Assembly: GCF_900105805.1 (NCBI RefSeq)
Contig: NZ_LT629788.1
Location: 4,572,501 to 4,636,500, forward strand
Direction of reading: 5' to 3'
DNA: 64,000 bases
Origin: Pseudomonas moraviensis
GTDB lineage: Bacteria; Pseudomonadota; Gammaproteobacteria; Pseudomonadales; Pseudomonadaceae
Part shown: positions 23,738-31,398 of the stretch, in pieces
Layout of the letters: every line of letters starts with the position of its first letter
How positions within the stretch are numbered: position 1 is the first letter of the stretch
Made by a program: the position numbers and the translations under genes
The notes under the pieces: generated by a model
Told to the model about the DNA's origin: nothing
What the model saw: only the letters and a program-made list of their open reading frames with translations
Database searches by the model: none

Positions 23738-24516
23738 GCCGCACCTCCCTTGGCAACCTGATAGGCCGGGTGCCAGCGCAGCCACACACGCTCAAGTCCA
23801 CGGGCGGCGAGGTCGGCAAGTTTGCCCAGCACCGCGTAAAGCAGGATCGCCAGCACCACCACATCGGTCTGCAGGAACTCGCGGGCGTTCATCGCCAGAT
23901 AGCCGATACCGGAGCTGGCCGAGATGGTTTCGGCGACGATCAGCGTCAGCCACATAAAGCCCAAAGCGAAGCGCACGCCAACCAGAATCGACGGCAACGC
24001 GCCCGGCAGAATCACCTGCCAGAACAGACTGAAACCGCTCAGACCATAACTGCGCGCCATCTCCACCAGCGCCGGGTCGACGTTACGGATGCCGTGATAC
24101 GTGTTGAGGTAGATCGGGAACAACGTGCCCAGCGCCACCAGAAAAATCTTCGCCGACTCATCGATGCCGAACCACAGGATCACCAGCGGAATCAGCGCCA
24201 GATGCGGCACGTTGCGGATCATCTGCACCGAGGAGTCGAGCAGGCGTTCGCCCCACTTCGACAGACCGGTGATGAAACCCAATACCAGGCCGATGCTGCC
24301 GCCAATGGTGAAACCGAGTGCCGCGCGCCAGCCGCTGATCGCCAGGTGCGTCCAGATCTCGCCGCTGCGTACCAGACTGACGCCGGCCTCGATCACCGCC
24401 ACCGGCGCCGGCAGAATCCGCGTCGACAACCAGCCCGCCGACACCGACAACTGCCACACCGCCAGCAGCAACACCGGCAACGCCCAAGGCGCGAGGCTGT
24501 GGATAAATTTCTTCAT
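23734..24516 (-). CDS. ssuC: Aliphatic sulfonate ABC transporter permease SsuC
   Basis: Inner-membrane permease of 260 residues with six predicted helices, from LAPWALPVLLLAVWQLSVSAG to the C-terminal VVVLAILLYAVLGKLADL. The EAA-like loop (LVEMARSYGLSGFSLFWQVILPGALPSI) contacts SsuB. It belongs to the nitrate/sulfonate/taurine permease family and dimerises. It overlaps ssuB by 4 bases and follows ssuD by 9, so the three are translated as a unit. Confidence 0.95.
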   Translation of the reverse strand: MKKFIHSLAPWALPVLLLAVWQLSVSAGWLSTRILPAPVAVIEAGVSLVRSGEIWTHLAISGWRAALGFTIGGSIGLVLGFITGLSKWGERLLDSSVQMIRNVPHLALIPLVILWFGIDESAKIFLVALGTLFPIYLNTYHGIRNVDPALVEMARSYGLSGFSLFWQVILPGALPSILVGVRFALGFMWLTLIVAETISASSGIGYLAMNAREFLQTDVVVLAILLYAVLGKLADLAARGLERVWLRWHPAYQVAKGGAA

Positions 24517-24525
24517 GGCCGCGCC

Positions 24526-25674
24526 TCAGCTCTGCGACGCGGCTTTGGGCAGGATGTCGTTGGCGACCATCTCACCGAACGGGCTGACATAACCGGCGCT
24601 TTTCGGCAGTTCCGGGCGCTCGACGTCGAGGTGTGGGAACAGCAGCTCGGCCACCCGATACGATTCTTCGAGGTGTGGATAACCGGAGAAGATGAAGGTG
24701 TCGATGCCCAGATCCGCGTATTCCTTGACCCGCGCCGCCACGGTCGGGCCGTCACCGACCAGCGCGGTTCCGGCACCGCCGCGCACCAGACCGACGCCGG
24801 CCCAGAGGTTCGGGCTGACTTCGAGGTTGTCGCGGCTGCCACCGTGCAGCGCGGCCATGCGTTGCTGGCCGACCGAATCGAAGCGCGCCAGCGAGGCCTG
24901 AGCACGCTGGATGGTGTCGTCGTCCAGATGCGAGATCAGGCGATCCGCCGCTTGCCAGGCTTCGGCGTTGGTTTCACGCACGATCACATGCAGACGAATG
25001 CCGAAGCGCACGGTGCGCCCGAGCTTGGCGGCCTTGGCGCGAACCTGGGCAATCTTCTCGGCCACCGCTGCTGGCGGCTCGCCCCAGGTCAGAACCATCT
25101 CCACTTGCTCGGCGGCCAGATCCTGCGCCGCTTCCGAGGAACCGCCGAAATACAGCGGCGGACGCGGTTGCTGGATCGGCGGATAGAGCAGCTTGGCGCC
25201 CTTCACGCTGATGTGCTCGCCGTCATAATCGACGGTTTCGCCTTCCAGCACGCGGCGCCAGATGCGGGTGAATTCCACCGAGGCCTGATAGCGTTCTTCA
25301 TGGTTGAGGAACAGCCCGTCACCGGCCAGTTCTTCCGGGTCACCACCGGTGACCAGATTGAACAGCGCACGCCCGCCGGACAAACGATCGAGCGTGGCTG
25401 CCTGGCGCGCCGCGACCGTCGGGGAAATGATCCCGGGGCGCAGGGCGACGAGGAATTTCAGACGCTGGGTCACCGGAATCAGCGAGGCCGCGACCAGCCA
25501 TGAGTCTTCGCAGGAACGCCCGGTGGGAATCAGCACCCCGCCAAAGCCCAGACGATCCGCCGCTTGCGCGACCTGTTGCAGATAACCGTGATCAACCGCG
25601 CGGGCGCCTTCGGCGGTGCCAAGGTAATGGCCGTCGCCGTGGGTAGGCAGGAACCAGAAGATATTGAGGCTCAT
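24526..25674 (-). CDS. ssuD: FMNH2-dependent alkanesulfonate monooxygenase SsuD
   Basis: Cytosolic TIM-barrel flavin-dependent monooxygenase of 382 residues that oxidises C2 and longer alkanesulfonates to the aldehyde and sulfite, using FMNH2 supplied by SsuE. Bacterial luciferase-like features are NIFWFLPTHGDGHYLG, GFGGVLIPTGRSCEDSW and FNLVTGGDPEELAGDGL, plus a long C-terminal helix pair. The length equals characterised SsuD enzymes. In the operon it lies between the binding protein ssuA and the permease ssuC. Confidence 0.96.
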   Translation of the reverse strand: MSLNIFWFLPTHGDGHYLGTAEGARAVDHGYLQQVAQAADRLGFGGVLIPTGRSCEDSWLVAASLIPVTQRLKFLVALRPGIISPTVAARQAATLDRLSGGRALFNLVTGGDPEELAGDGLFLNHEERYQASVEFTRIWRRVLEGETVDYDGEHISVKGAKLLYPPIQQPRPPLYFGGSSEAAQDLAAEQVEMVLTWGEPPAAVAEKIAQVRAKAAKLGRTVRFGIRLHVIVRETNAEAWQAADRLISHLDDDTIQRAQASLARFDSVGQQRMAALHGGSRDNLEVSPNLWAGVGLVRGGAGTALVGDGPTVAARVKEYADLGIDTFIFSGYPHLEESYRVAELLFPHLDVERPELPKSAGYVSPFGEMVANDILPKAASQS

Positions 25675-25699
25675 GGAGTGGTCTCCTTGTAGATTCGAA

Positions 25700-26674
25700 T
25701 TACTGGGCTTGTGAGCTTTGGGCCACAGCGGCCGGCGGGGTCCAGATCACATCCTTGATGCTCAACGGCTTGGGAATCAGCTTGAGCTGGAAGAACGTGT
25801 CGGCGATTTTCTGTTGCGCGGCGACCACTTCCGGGGTCAGGAACAGCGCGCCATAGCCCTGGCGTTTCACCGAGGTCAGGGTGATGTCCGCCGGCAGGCC
25901 GAGCAGCGGCGCGACCTGCTGGGTCACGTCTTCAGGATTGGCTTTGGACCATTCACCAACCGCGCGCACTTCTTCGACGAGGGTCTTGATCACCTCGGGA
26001 TTTTTCTGCGCGTAGGGTTTGGTCGCCAGATAGAACTGGTGGTTGTCGACGATGCCTTTGCCGTCGCGCAGGGTGTGCGCTTGCAGTTGTTGCTCGGCAG
26101 CGGCCTGGTACGGGTCCCAGATGACCCAGGCGTCGACACTGCCACGCTCGAACGCAGCGCGGGCATCGGCCGGTGGCAGGAACACCGTTTGAATGTCGCT
26201 GTACTTGAGGCCGGCGTCTTCCAGCGCACGCACCAGCAGGTAGTGGACGTTCGAGCCTTTGTTCAGGGCGACTTTCTTGCCCTTGAGATCGGCCACGGAT
26301 TTGATCGGCGAGTCCTTCGGCACGAGGATCGCTTCGCTGTTCGGCGCTGGCGGTTCGTAGGCGACGTAGAGCAGATCAGCGCCGGCAGCCTGAGCGAAAA
26401 CCGGTGGGGTTTCGCCGGTCACGCCAAAGTCGATCGAGCCGACGTTGAGGCCTTCCAGCAGTTGTGGGCCGCCGGGGAATTCGGTCCATTGCACGTCGAC
26501 GCCTTGCGCCGCCAGACGTTTTTCCAGGGTGCCTTTGGCTTTGAGCAGCACCAGCGTGCCGTACTTCTGATAACCGATCCGCAATGTCTCGGCTTGAGCT
26601 TGAGTGATGGCGCCGAAGGACACAGCCGCAGCAAACAGAGCGACCAGACCACGACGCAAAAATACAGTGCGCAT
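25700..26674 (-). CDS. ssuA: Sulfonate ABC transporter substrate-binding protein SsuA
   Basis: Periplasmic binding protein of 324 residues in the NMT1/SsuA family. A signal peptide (LRRGLVALFAAAVSFGAITQ, cleavage near AQAE) precedes LRIGYQKYGTLVLLKAKG, typical of the SsuA N-terminus, and FPGGPQLLEGLNVGSIDFG. The ATG at 26674 has AAGGAGAG upstream and is preferred over the in-frame ATG at 26710. It delivers sulfonates to SsuBC. Confidence 0.95.
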   Translation of the reverse strand: MRTVFLRRGLVALFAAAVSFGAITQAQAETLRIGYQKYGTLVLLKAKGTLEKRLAAQGVDVQWTEFPGGPQLLEGLNVGSIDFGVTGETPPVFAQAAGADLLYVAYEPPAPNSEAILVPKDSPIKSVADLKGKKVALNKGSNVHYLLVRALEDAGLKYSDIQTVFLPPADARAAFERGSVDAWVIWDPYQAAAEQQLQAHTLRDGKGIVDNHQFYLATKPYAQKNPEVIKTLVEEVRAVGEWSKANPEDVTQQVAPLLGLPADITLTSVKRQGYGALFLTPEVVAAQQKIADTFFQLKLIPKPLSIKDVIWTPPAAVAQSSQAQ

Positions 26675-26763
26675 AGCGCTCTCCTTTTTGCTGTTGGGTT
26701 TTGGCTGCACCTGCTTGCCCGTTGGCGGGCGAGTAAGGCCAGTACTTCAAATTCCGGTGAGGC

Positions 26764-27357
26764 TTAAATGCTCCAGCGAGCACTCAACAAACGTTCGTTC
26801 AACAGGCCCGGCTCCAGCGGTTTCGGCCGACGCGCCATGGCGCCGATGAACTGGTCCAGCGCCTCGTGCAAGCGTTGCTCCAGGGCCGGCGCCAGTTGCG
26901 CGGCGGCACTGCCTTCGCCGTAAGCGATCTGGCTGTCCTCGGCGAAAATGCCCTGGAGCATTTCCTGGGCTTTGAGTGCCGACAGCACAGGCTTGAGGGC
27001 GTAATCGACCACCAGCATGTGGGCGATGCTGCCGCCGGTGGCCATCGGCAAGACAATCTTGTGGTTCAGGGCACGCTCGGGGAGCAGATCCAGCAGGGTC
27101 TTCAGCGCTCCGGAAAACGAGGCCTTGTACACCGGGGTGGCGATCAGCAGGCCATCAGCGTTTTCAATCTGTTGCAGCAGGTCGAGGACCTTCGGGCTGT
27201 CGAAGCGGGCATGGAGCAGATCCTCGGCCGGGAAGTCCCGTACCTGATAACTCACCACTTCCACCCCTTGCTGTTGCAACCAGCGTTGCGAACGCTCCAG
27301 CAGCACCCCGGAACGGGAGCGCAGGCTGGGGCTGCCACCGAGTGAGACGACCAGCAT
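26764..27357 (-). CDS. ssuE: NAD(P)H-dependent FMN reductase SsuE
   Basis: Cytosolic flavodoxin-like FMN reductase of 197 residues supplying FMNH2 to SsuD. Features: MLVVSLGGSPSLRSRSGVLL (phosphate-binding loop), ATPVYKASFSGALKTLLDLLP and the central GGSIAHMLVVDYAL that carries the conserved SsuE signature. It is the first gene of the operon ssuEADCBF. The upstream spacer has a conserved AT-rich motif (27454-27463) and a terminator and REPIN that separate it from lsfA. Confidence 0.95.
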   Translation of the reverse strand: MLVVSLGGSPSLRSRSGVLLERSQRWLQQQGVEVVSYQVRDFPAEDLLHARFDSPKVLDLLQQIENADGLLIATPVYKASFSGALKTLLDLLPERALNHKIVLPMATGGSIAHMLVVDYALKPVLSALKAQEMLQGIFAEDSQIAYGEGSAAAQLAPALEQRLHEALDQFIGAMARRPKPLEPGLLNERLLSARWSI

Positions 27358-27453
27358 TGCAGATTCCTTTAAGCGTTACAGGCGATTCGCAGGCTGCGAT
27401 CTCGCTTCAATGGCAGTGACCTTACCAGCTGATTTATATATCCATAAATCATA

Positions 27454-27463
27454 TTTATTCATT
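27454..27463 (+). promoter_or_regulatory. TTTATTCATT motif upstream of ssuE
   Basis: This 10-mer also occurs upstream of the TauA-like gene at 30136-30145 and resembles the lsfA upstream site. It sits about 100 bases before the ssuE start. Candidate site for a sulfur-starvation regulator such as CysB; this is inference from shared sequence only. Confidence 0.4.
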
Positions 27464-27507
27464 TGGTTATGCGTTTAAGAGATATAGCGCCAAGCAGAAT
27501 CCAGGCG

Positions 27508-27531
27508 AAAAAAAAGGCCGTCGAAACGGCC
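27508..27531 (-). terminator. Intrinsic terminator between lsfA and ssuE
   Basis: Leftward: stem GGCCGT / ACGGCC with a TTCG loop followed by eight T residues. It suggests lsfA transcripts end here and that ssuE has its own promoter. Confidence 0.85.
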
Positions 27532-27574
27532 GGAAATCCCCTGCTTTGTGGTTCCGGATTCTCGGTTGCCTGGG

Positions 27575-27655
27575 CTGGCGCCTTCGCGAGCAGGCTCACT
27601 CCTACAGGGAAACGCATTCCAAATGTAGGAGTGAGCCTGCTCGCGATGGCGCCAG
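27575..27655. repeat. REPIN of the GTAGGAGTGAGCCTGCTCGCGA type, copy 3
   Basis: Arms ctggcgcc-ttcgcgagcaggctcactcctac and its inverse, extended at both ends by CTGGCGCC / GGCGCCAG; spacer of about 19 bases. Confidence 0.9.
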
Positions 27656-27672
27656 CGGCTACTCCGCAGAAA

Positions 27673-28311
27673 TCACTTGTTGGGTTGCGGCGTCAGGCGC
27701 AGGTAAGGCTTCACCGCGCGATAGCCTTTCGGGAAGCGCTGCTTGATCTCGTCTTCGTCCTTGAGCGACGGCACAATCACCACTTCTTCACCGTCCTGCC
27801 AGTTGGCCGGGGTGGCCACCTTGTAGTTGTCGGTGAGCTGCAGCGAGTCGATCACCCGCAGGATCTCGTGGAAGTTGCGCCCGGTGCTTGCCGGATAGGT
27901 GATGGTCAGGCGGATCTTCTTGTTCGGGTCGATCACGAACAGTGAACGCACGGTCAGGGTGTCGTTGGCATTCGGGTGGATCAGATCGTAGAGATCGGAG
28001 ACCTTGCGATCGGCATCGGCGAGGATCGGGAAATTGACGATAGTGTTCTGGGTTTCGTTGATGTCTTCGATCCACTTGTGGTGTGAGTCCACCGGGTCGA
28101 CCGACAGCGCGATGGCTTTTACGCCGCGCTGGCTGAATTCATCCTTGAGCTTGGCGGTGAAACCCAGCTCGGTGGTGCACACCGGGGTGAAATCCGCTGG
28201 ATGGGAAAACAGCACGCCCCAGCTATCGCCCAGCCATTCGTGGAAACGAATCTTGCCGGCGCTGGAATCCTGTTCGAAATCGGGGGCGATGTCGCCGAGT
28301 CTGAGGCTCAT
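27673..28311 (-). CDS. lsfA: 1-Cys peroxiredoxin LsfA
   Basis: Cytosolic peroxidase of 212 residues in the Prx6 (1-Cys) branch; it reduces hydroperoxides. The peroxidatic Cys lies in HPADFTPVCTTELG at about residue 45, with no resolving Cys visible at the usual 2-Cys position. KAIALSVDPVDSHHKWIEDI and the C-terminal extension DNYKVATPANWQDGEEVV are typical of Prx6. In P. putida the gene next to ssuEADCBF is lsfA, induced by sulfate starvation; this arrangement is the same. The stop is followed by a REPIN and a terminator. Confidence 0.93.
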   Translation of the reverse strand: MSLRLGDIAPDFEQDSSAGKIRFHEWLGDSWGVLFSHPADFTPVCTTELGFTAKLKDEFSQRGVKAIALSVDPVDSHHKWIEDINETQNTIVNFPILADADRKVSDLYDLIHPNANDTLTVRSLFVIDPNKKIRLTITYPASTGRNFHEILRVIDSLQLTDNYKVATPANWQDGEEVVIVPSLKDEDEIKQRFPKGYRAVKPYLRLTPQPNK

Positions 28312-28368
28312 GGTGCTGCTCCTGATGAGGGATGGGAGACAACAACTGTAGCTCGGGATCGATCAGCG

Positions 28369-28379
28369 TGAAAAAGAAT
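28369..28379 (-). promoter_or_regulatory. ATTCTTTTTCA motif upstream of lsfA
   Basis: This 11-mer on the leftward strand, 60 bases before lsfA, is identical to 30143-30153 upstream of the TauA-like gene. A further ATATTCATT follows nearby. Candidate binding site for a sulfur-starvation regulator. Confidence 0.4.
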
Positions 28380-28540
28380 AAATAACTAGATATCTAGATC
28401 ATTAATGAATATTAAACATCTGTTCATTGGACACTGGCCCGCATCGCGACGAACATCGCACGCAAGGTTCGAGAAGGCCTTGAGTTGCAGCAAAGAGGGA
28501 ATCGAGAAGGGCTTACGGGGGTGAGCCTGACTCGAAACGC

Positions 28541-28579
28541 AAAAGCCCCGTCCGGCGCGATGCCGGACGGGGCTTTTTT
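28541..28579. terminator. Bidirectional terminator after the OprD-type porin gene
   Basis: Perfect stem AAAAGCCCCGTCCGGC / GCCGGACGGGGCTTTT with a GCGAT loop, with a T run on the right and an A run on the left. It lies 20 bases downstream of the porin stop. Confidence 0.9.
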
Positions 28580-28602
28580 TGTCTGCGAATCGAGCCGCGT
28601 GA

Positions 28603-29946
28603 TTACAGCAGCGGGATCGAGTAGCTGACGATCAGGCGGTTTTCGTCCTGCGAACGGGTGTTCGGCAGGTCGGTGCGCCATACAGCGTTTTTCCACATCA
28701 GGCCGACGTTCTTGAACGGGCCTTCCGGTACTACGTAACCGATGGTGAAGTCGCGTTCCCACTCGGAGCGGTTCGAAGCGTTTTCACGGCCGTTGGTACC
28801 AACGGTGTCGATGCTGTCGCCTTTGAGGTAGACCACACCCGCCGTCAGGCCAGGTACGCCGACCTTGGCGAAGTCATAGGAGTAGCGAGCCTGCCAGGTT
28901 TTCTCACCGGCGCGGCCGAACTTCTGGATCTGCATGTCGGTGATGGTGTAGTTCGACGAACCGTCACCCTGGTTCAGCCAAGGGAAGTCGCTGCTGCCGT
29001 TGGAAACCTGGTAACCGCCACCGAAGGTGTGACCGGCAACGGTGTACAGGAACAGGCCGCTGTACAGGTTGTTGTCGACTTCACCACGGCCGTTACGGAA
29101 ACCGGTGTAGTTACCCGAGCTGTAGTAAGCCGAGTCAGTACCGTTCTTGCCGTCATCGGAACTGTTGAAGTAACGCAGATCGGATTTCAACACGCCCGGG
29201 CCGATCGACCAGTTGTGCACCAGACCGAGGAAGTGCTGCTTGTAGAAATCTTCCAGGTTGCCGTAGTAGTACTGGGCAGTCAGGTCTTTGGTGATCTTGT
29301 AGTCACCGCCGGCGTAGATGAACTTGTTGCTGTCACGGAAAGCCGTGCCACGGGAGTTGGCACCACCGATCGAGAGGTTTTCGTTGTTGCTGGAGTTACG
29401 ACCTTTTACCGCTTCGATCTGACCGCCGACCAGGGTCAGGTCCTTGATCTCGCCGGAAGTGATCTGGCCACCCTGCCAGGTTTGTGGCAGCAGACGACCG
29501 TCGTTAGTCACGATCACCGGCAGTTTTGGCTGCAGGGTACCGAGCTTCAGTTCAGTCTGGGAGATCTTGGCTTTGGCAGTCAGGCCCAGGCTGGAGAAGT
29601 TGTCCACGGCCTTGCCGTTGGACTCGCTCGGGAACACGGTGCCGCCGTAAGCGGTACCGCTGTTGCCGTTGGTGCCGCCGCCCGAATCAAGACGGATGCC
29701 CAGCAGGCCGATGGCGTCGAGACCGAAACCTACGGTGCCTTGGGTGTAACCGGAGATGAAACGCAGATCGAAGCCCTGGCCCCATTCTTCGTTCTTGTTG
29801 GCGCCAGCGCCGTCACGGTTGTCAGTGTTGATGTAGAAGTTGCGCAGACCCAGAGTAGCCTTGCTGTCTTCGATGAAACCGGCGGCGCCTGCCTGCTGCG
29901 CCATAACCCCAACGGCCACAGCCAGGGCCAAGGTGGACTTGTTCAT
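28603..29946 (-). CDS. OprD-family outer-membrane porin
   Basis: Outer-membrane protein of 447 residues. A signal peptide (MNKSTLALAVAVGVMAQQAG, cleavage after AGA) precedes an OprD-type N-terminus GFIEDSKATLGLRNFYIN and the conserved WGQGFDLRFISGYTQGTVGFGLDAIGLLG-like region (cited in part). The C-terminal strand ends in SYSIPLL instead of the usual terminal Phe. OprD porins are substrate-selective; this one might serve organic anions or sulfonates given its neighbours, but that is inference. It is divergent from the TauA-like gene, sharing a 366-base regulatory spacer. Confidence 0.92.
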   Translation of the reverse strand: MNKSTLALAVAVGVMAQQAGAAGFIEDSKATLGLRNFYINTDNRDGAGANKNEEWGQGFDLRFISGYTQGTVGFGLDAIGLLGIRLDSGGGTNGNSGTAYGGTVFPSESNGKAVDNFSSLGLTAKAKISQTELKLGTLQPKLPVIVTNDGRLLPQTWQGGQITSGEIKDLTLVGGQIEAVKGRNSSNNENLSIGGANSRGTAFRDSNKFIYAGGDYKITKDLTAQYYYGNLEDFYKQHFLGLVHNWSIGPGVLKSDLRYFNSSDDGKNGTDSAYYSSGNYTGFRNGRGEVDNNLYSGLFLYTVAGHTFGGGYQVSNGSSDFPWLNQGDGSSNYTITDMQIQKFGRAGEKTWQARYSYDFAKVGVPGLTAGVVYLKGDSIDTVGTNGRENASNRSEWERDFTIGYVVPEGPFKNVGLMWKNAVWRTDLPNTRSQDENRLIVSYSIPLL

Positions 29947-30312
29947 GTATCGCTCCTCTCGTTCTAATTCTTGTGTTCCTGGTTCGGGGTCGATTTGCCC
30001 TGAATCCTAAGATTCGCGATTAGCGCCAGACCGTGACTGCCAAGTCAATCGTAACCTTGTATGTCTACGACCATCGTCTAATCGCAAGTGATTGGTCCCT
30101 GCAGCGTAAAGACTTCCTGATAATCCCAAAAAGAATTTATTCATTCTTTTTCATACCATTCGGGTATATGGCCCATTAATGGCCATCCGCGCCGGGAAAC
30201 AGCGTATCGGCGCCTAAGCTCATTCCTAAATGGTATTTGTTGACCTTTTTTTAGATCGATTAGCTTTGGCGCGCTCCCAACACGTCAAATCCCATCGAAA
30301 AGGCGACGCATC
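29947..30312. other. 366-base divergent spacer between the porin and TauA-like genes
   Basis: No gene is seen. It holds, near 30128-30151, a perfect inverted repeat AAAAAGAAT / ATTCTTTTT with a 6-base spacer, next to the TTTATTCATT and ATTCTTTTTCA motifs. A ribosome-binding region AAAAGGCG precedes the TauA-like ATG at 30313. The rest is AT-rich, fitting promoters in both directions. Confidence 0.6.
30128..30153 (+). promoter_or_regulatory. Inverted repeat with shared sulfur-locus motif upstream of the TauA-like gene
   Basis: AAAAAGAAT (30128-30136), spacer TTATTC, ATTCTTTTT (30143-30151). It includes TTTATTCATT (30136-30145), also found upstream of ssuE, and ATTCTTTTTCA (30143-30153), also found upstream of lsfA. 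Candidate CysB-type operator; no direct evidence. Confidence 0.45.
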
Positions 30313-31299
30313 ATGGCGAAACGCGCACTATCAAGTCAATTTGTTACAGTTTGTGTGTCGGCACTGTTTTGTTTTTCCGCACAGGCCGCTGGTCTGACTG
30401 TCGGTTACCAGACCGGCATCGATCCCAGCAAAGTGCCACAGGCCGACGGCGTCTATGAAAAAACCATTGGCGAGAAGATCGACTGGCGGCGCTTCAACAG
30501 CGGCCCGGAAGTAGTGACAGCCATCGCCTCCGGCGACGTGCAGATCGGCAACCTCGGCTCGAGCCCTTTGGCTGCGGCGGCCTCACGTAATCTGCCGATT
30601 GTGGCGTTCATCGTTTCGGCGCAGATCAACGCCGCCGAAGCTTTGGTGGTGCGCAACGGCAGCGGCATCGACAAGCCGCAGGATCTGGTCGGCAAGACCA
30701 TCGCCACGCCGTTCGTATCGACCTCGCACTACAGTCTCCTCGGGGCGCTGAAGCACTGGGGCCTGAATACTTCGCAAGTCAAAGTGGTCAATCTGCAACC
30801 GGCGGAAATCGCCGCCGCGTGGAAGCGTGGCGACATTGACGGGGCGTTTGTCTGGTCTCCGGCGCTGGGCGAGATTCGCAAGACCGGCAAGACCCTGACC
30901 GACGCCGCACAAGTCGGCCAGTGGGGTGCGCCGACCTTCGAGGTGTGGGTCGCGCGCAAGGATTTTGCCGAGAAGCATCCCGAGGTCGTGGCGAAATTCG
31001 CCAAGGTCACCCTGGACTCCTTCGCTGATTACGCCGCGCACAAGGACAGCTGGACAGCCGACTCGGTGCCTGTGCAGAAAATCGCCAAACTGACTGGTGC
31101 CAACGCGGCGGATGTGCCGGAACTGCTGGCCGGTTCGGCATTTCCGGATGCCAAAGCGCAGCAAACCACGGCGCTGCTGGACGGCGGCACCGCGAAGGCC
31201 ATTGCTGAAACGGCGAAATTCCTGAAAGAACAGGGCAAGGTCGAGACGGTGCTGCCGGATTACTCGCCTTACGTCAGCGCGAAATTCATCACCCAGTAA
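30313..31299 (+). CDS. tauA: Orphan taurine/sulfonate-binding protein (TauA-like)
   Basis: Periplasmic binding protein of 328 residues in the TauA family. A signal peptide (VTVCVSALFCFSAQAAG) precedes LTVGYQTGIDPSKVPQADG, WRRFNSGPEVVTAIASGDVQIG and the family segments PFVSTSHYSLLGALKHWG and GDIDGAFVWSPALGEI. Its cognate tauB, tauC and tauD are not next to it: a REPIN and then argA follow. It could serve a transporter encoded elsewhere, or share SsuBC. Upstream motifs are common to ssuE and lsfA, so sulfur-starvation control is likely. Confidence 0.85.
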   Translation: MAKRALSSQFVTVCVSALFCFSAQAAGLTVGYQTGIDPSKVPQADGVYEKTIGEKIDWRRFNSGPEVVTAIASGDVQIGNLGSSPLAAAASRNLPIVAFIVSAQINAAEALVVRNGSGIDKPQDLVGKTIATPFVSTSHYSLLGALKHWGLNTSQVKVVNLQPAEIAAAWKRGDIDGAFVWSPALGEIRKTGKTLTDAAQVGQWGAPTFEVWVARKDFAEKHPEVVAKFAKVTLDSFADYAAHKDSWTADSVPVQKIAKLTGANAADVPELLAGSAFPDAKAQQTTALLDGGTAKAIAETAKFLKEQGKVETVLPDYSPYVSAKFITQ

Positions 31300-31304
31300 A
31301 AAGC

Positions 31305-31383
31305 TTCGCGAGCAAGCTCGCTCCCACACTGGAATGCGCTTTCCTGTGGGAGCGACGGTGCGACGATTCGACCTGCTCGCGAA
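31305..31383. repeat. REPIN variant after the TauA-like gene, copy 4
   Basis: Left arm ttcgcgagcaagctcgctcc; the right arm is a longer variant (gtgggagcgacggtgcgacg ... ctgctcgcgaa) with an insertion. It lies between the convergent TauA-like and argA genes. Confidence 0.8.
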
Positions 31384-31398
31384 TGGAGCGACACGGTT

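Larger units (their letters stand above)
27358..27672. other. Spacer between ssuE and lsfA: promoter, terminator and REPIN
   Basis: The 315-base gap holds the AT-rich ssuE promoter region next to ssuE (27420-27475), a leftward terminator at 27508-27531 that ends the lsfA transcript, and a REPIN at 27575-27655. No gene is seen. Confidence 0.7.
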
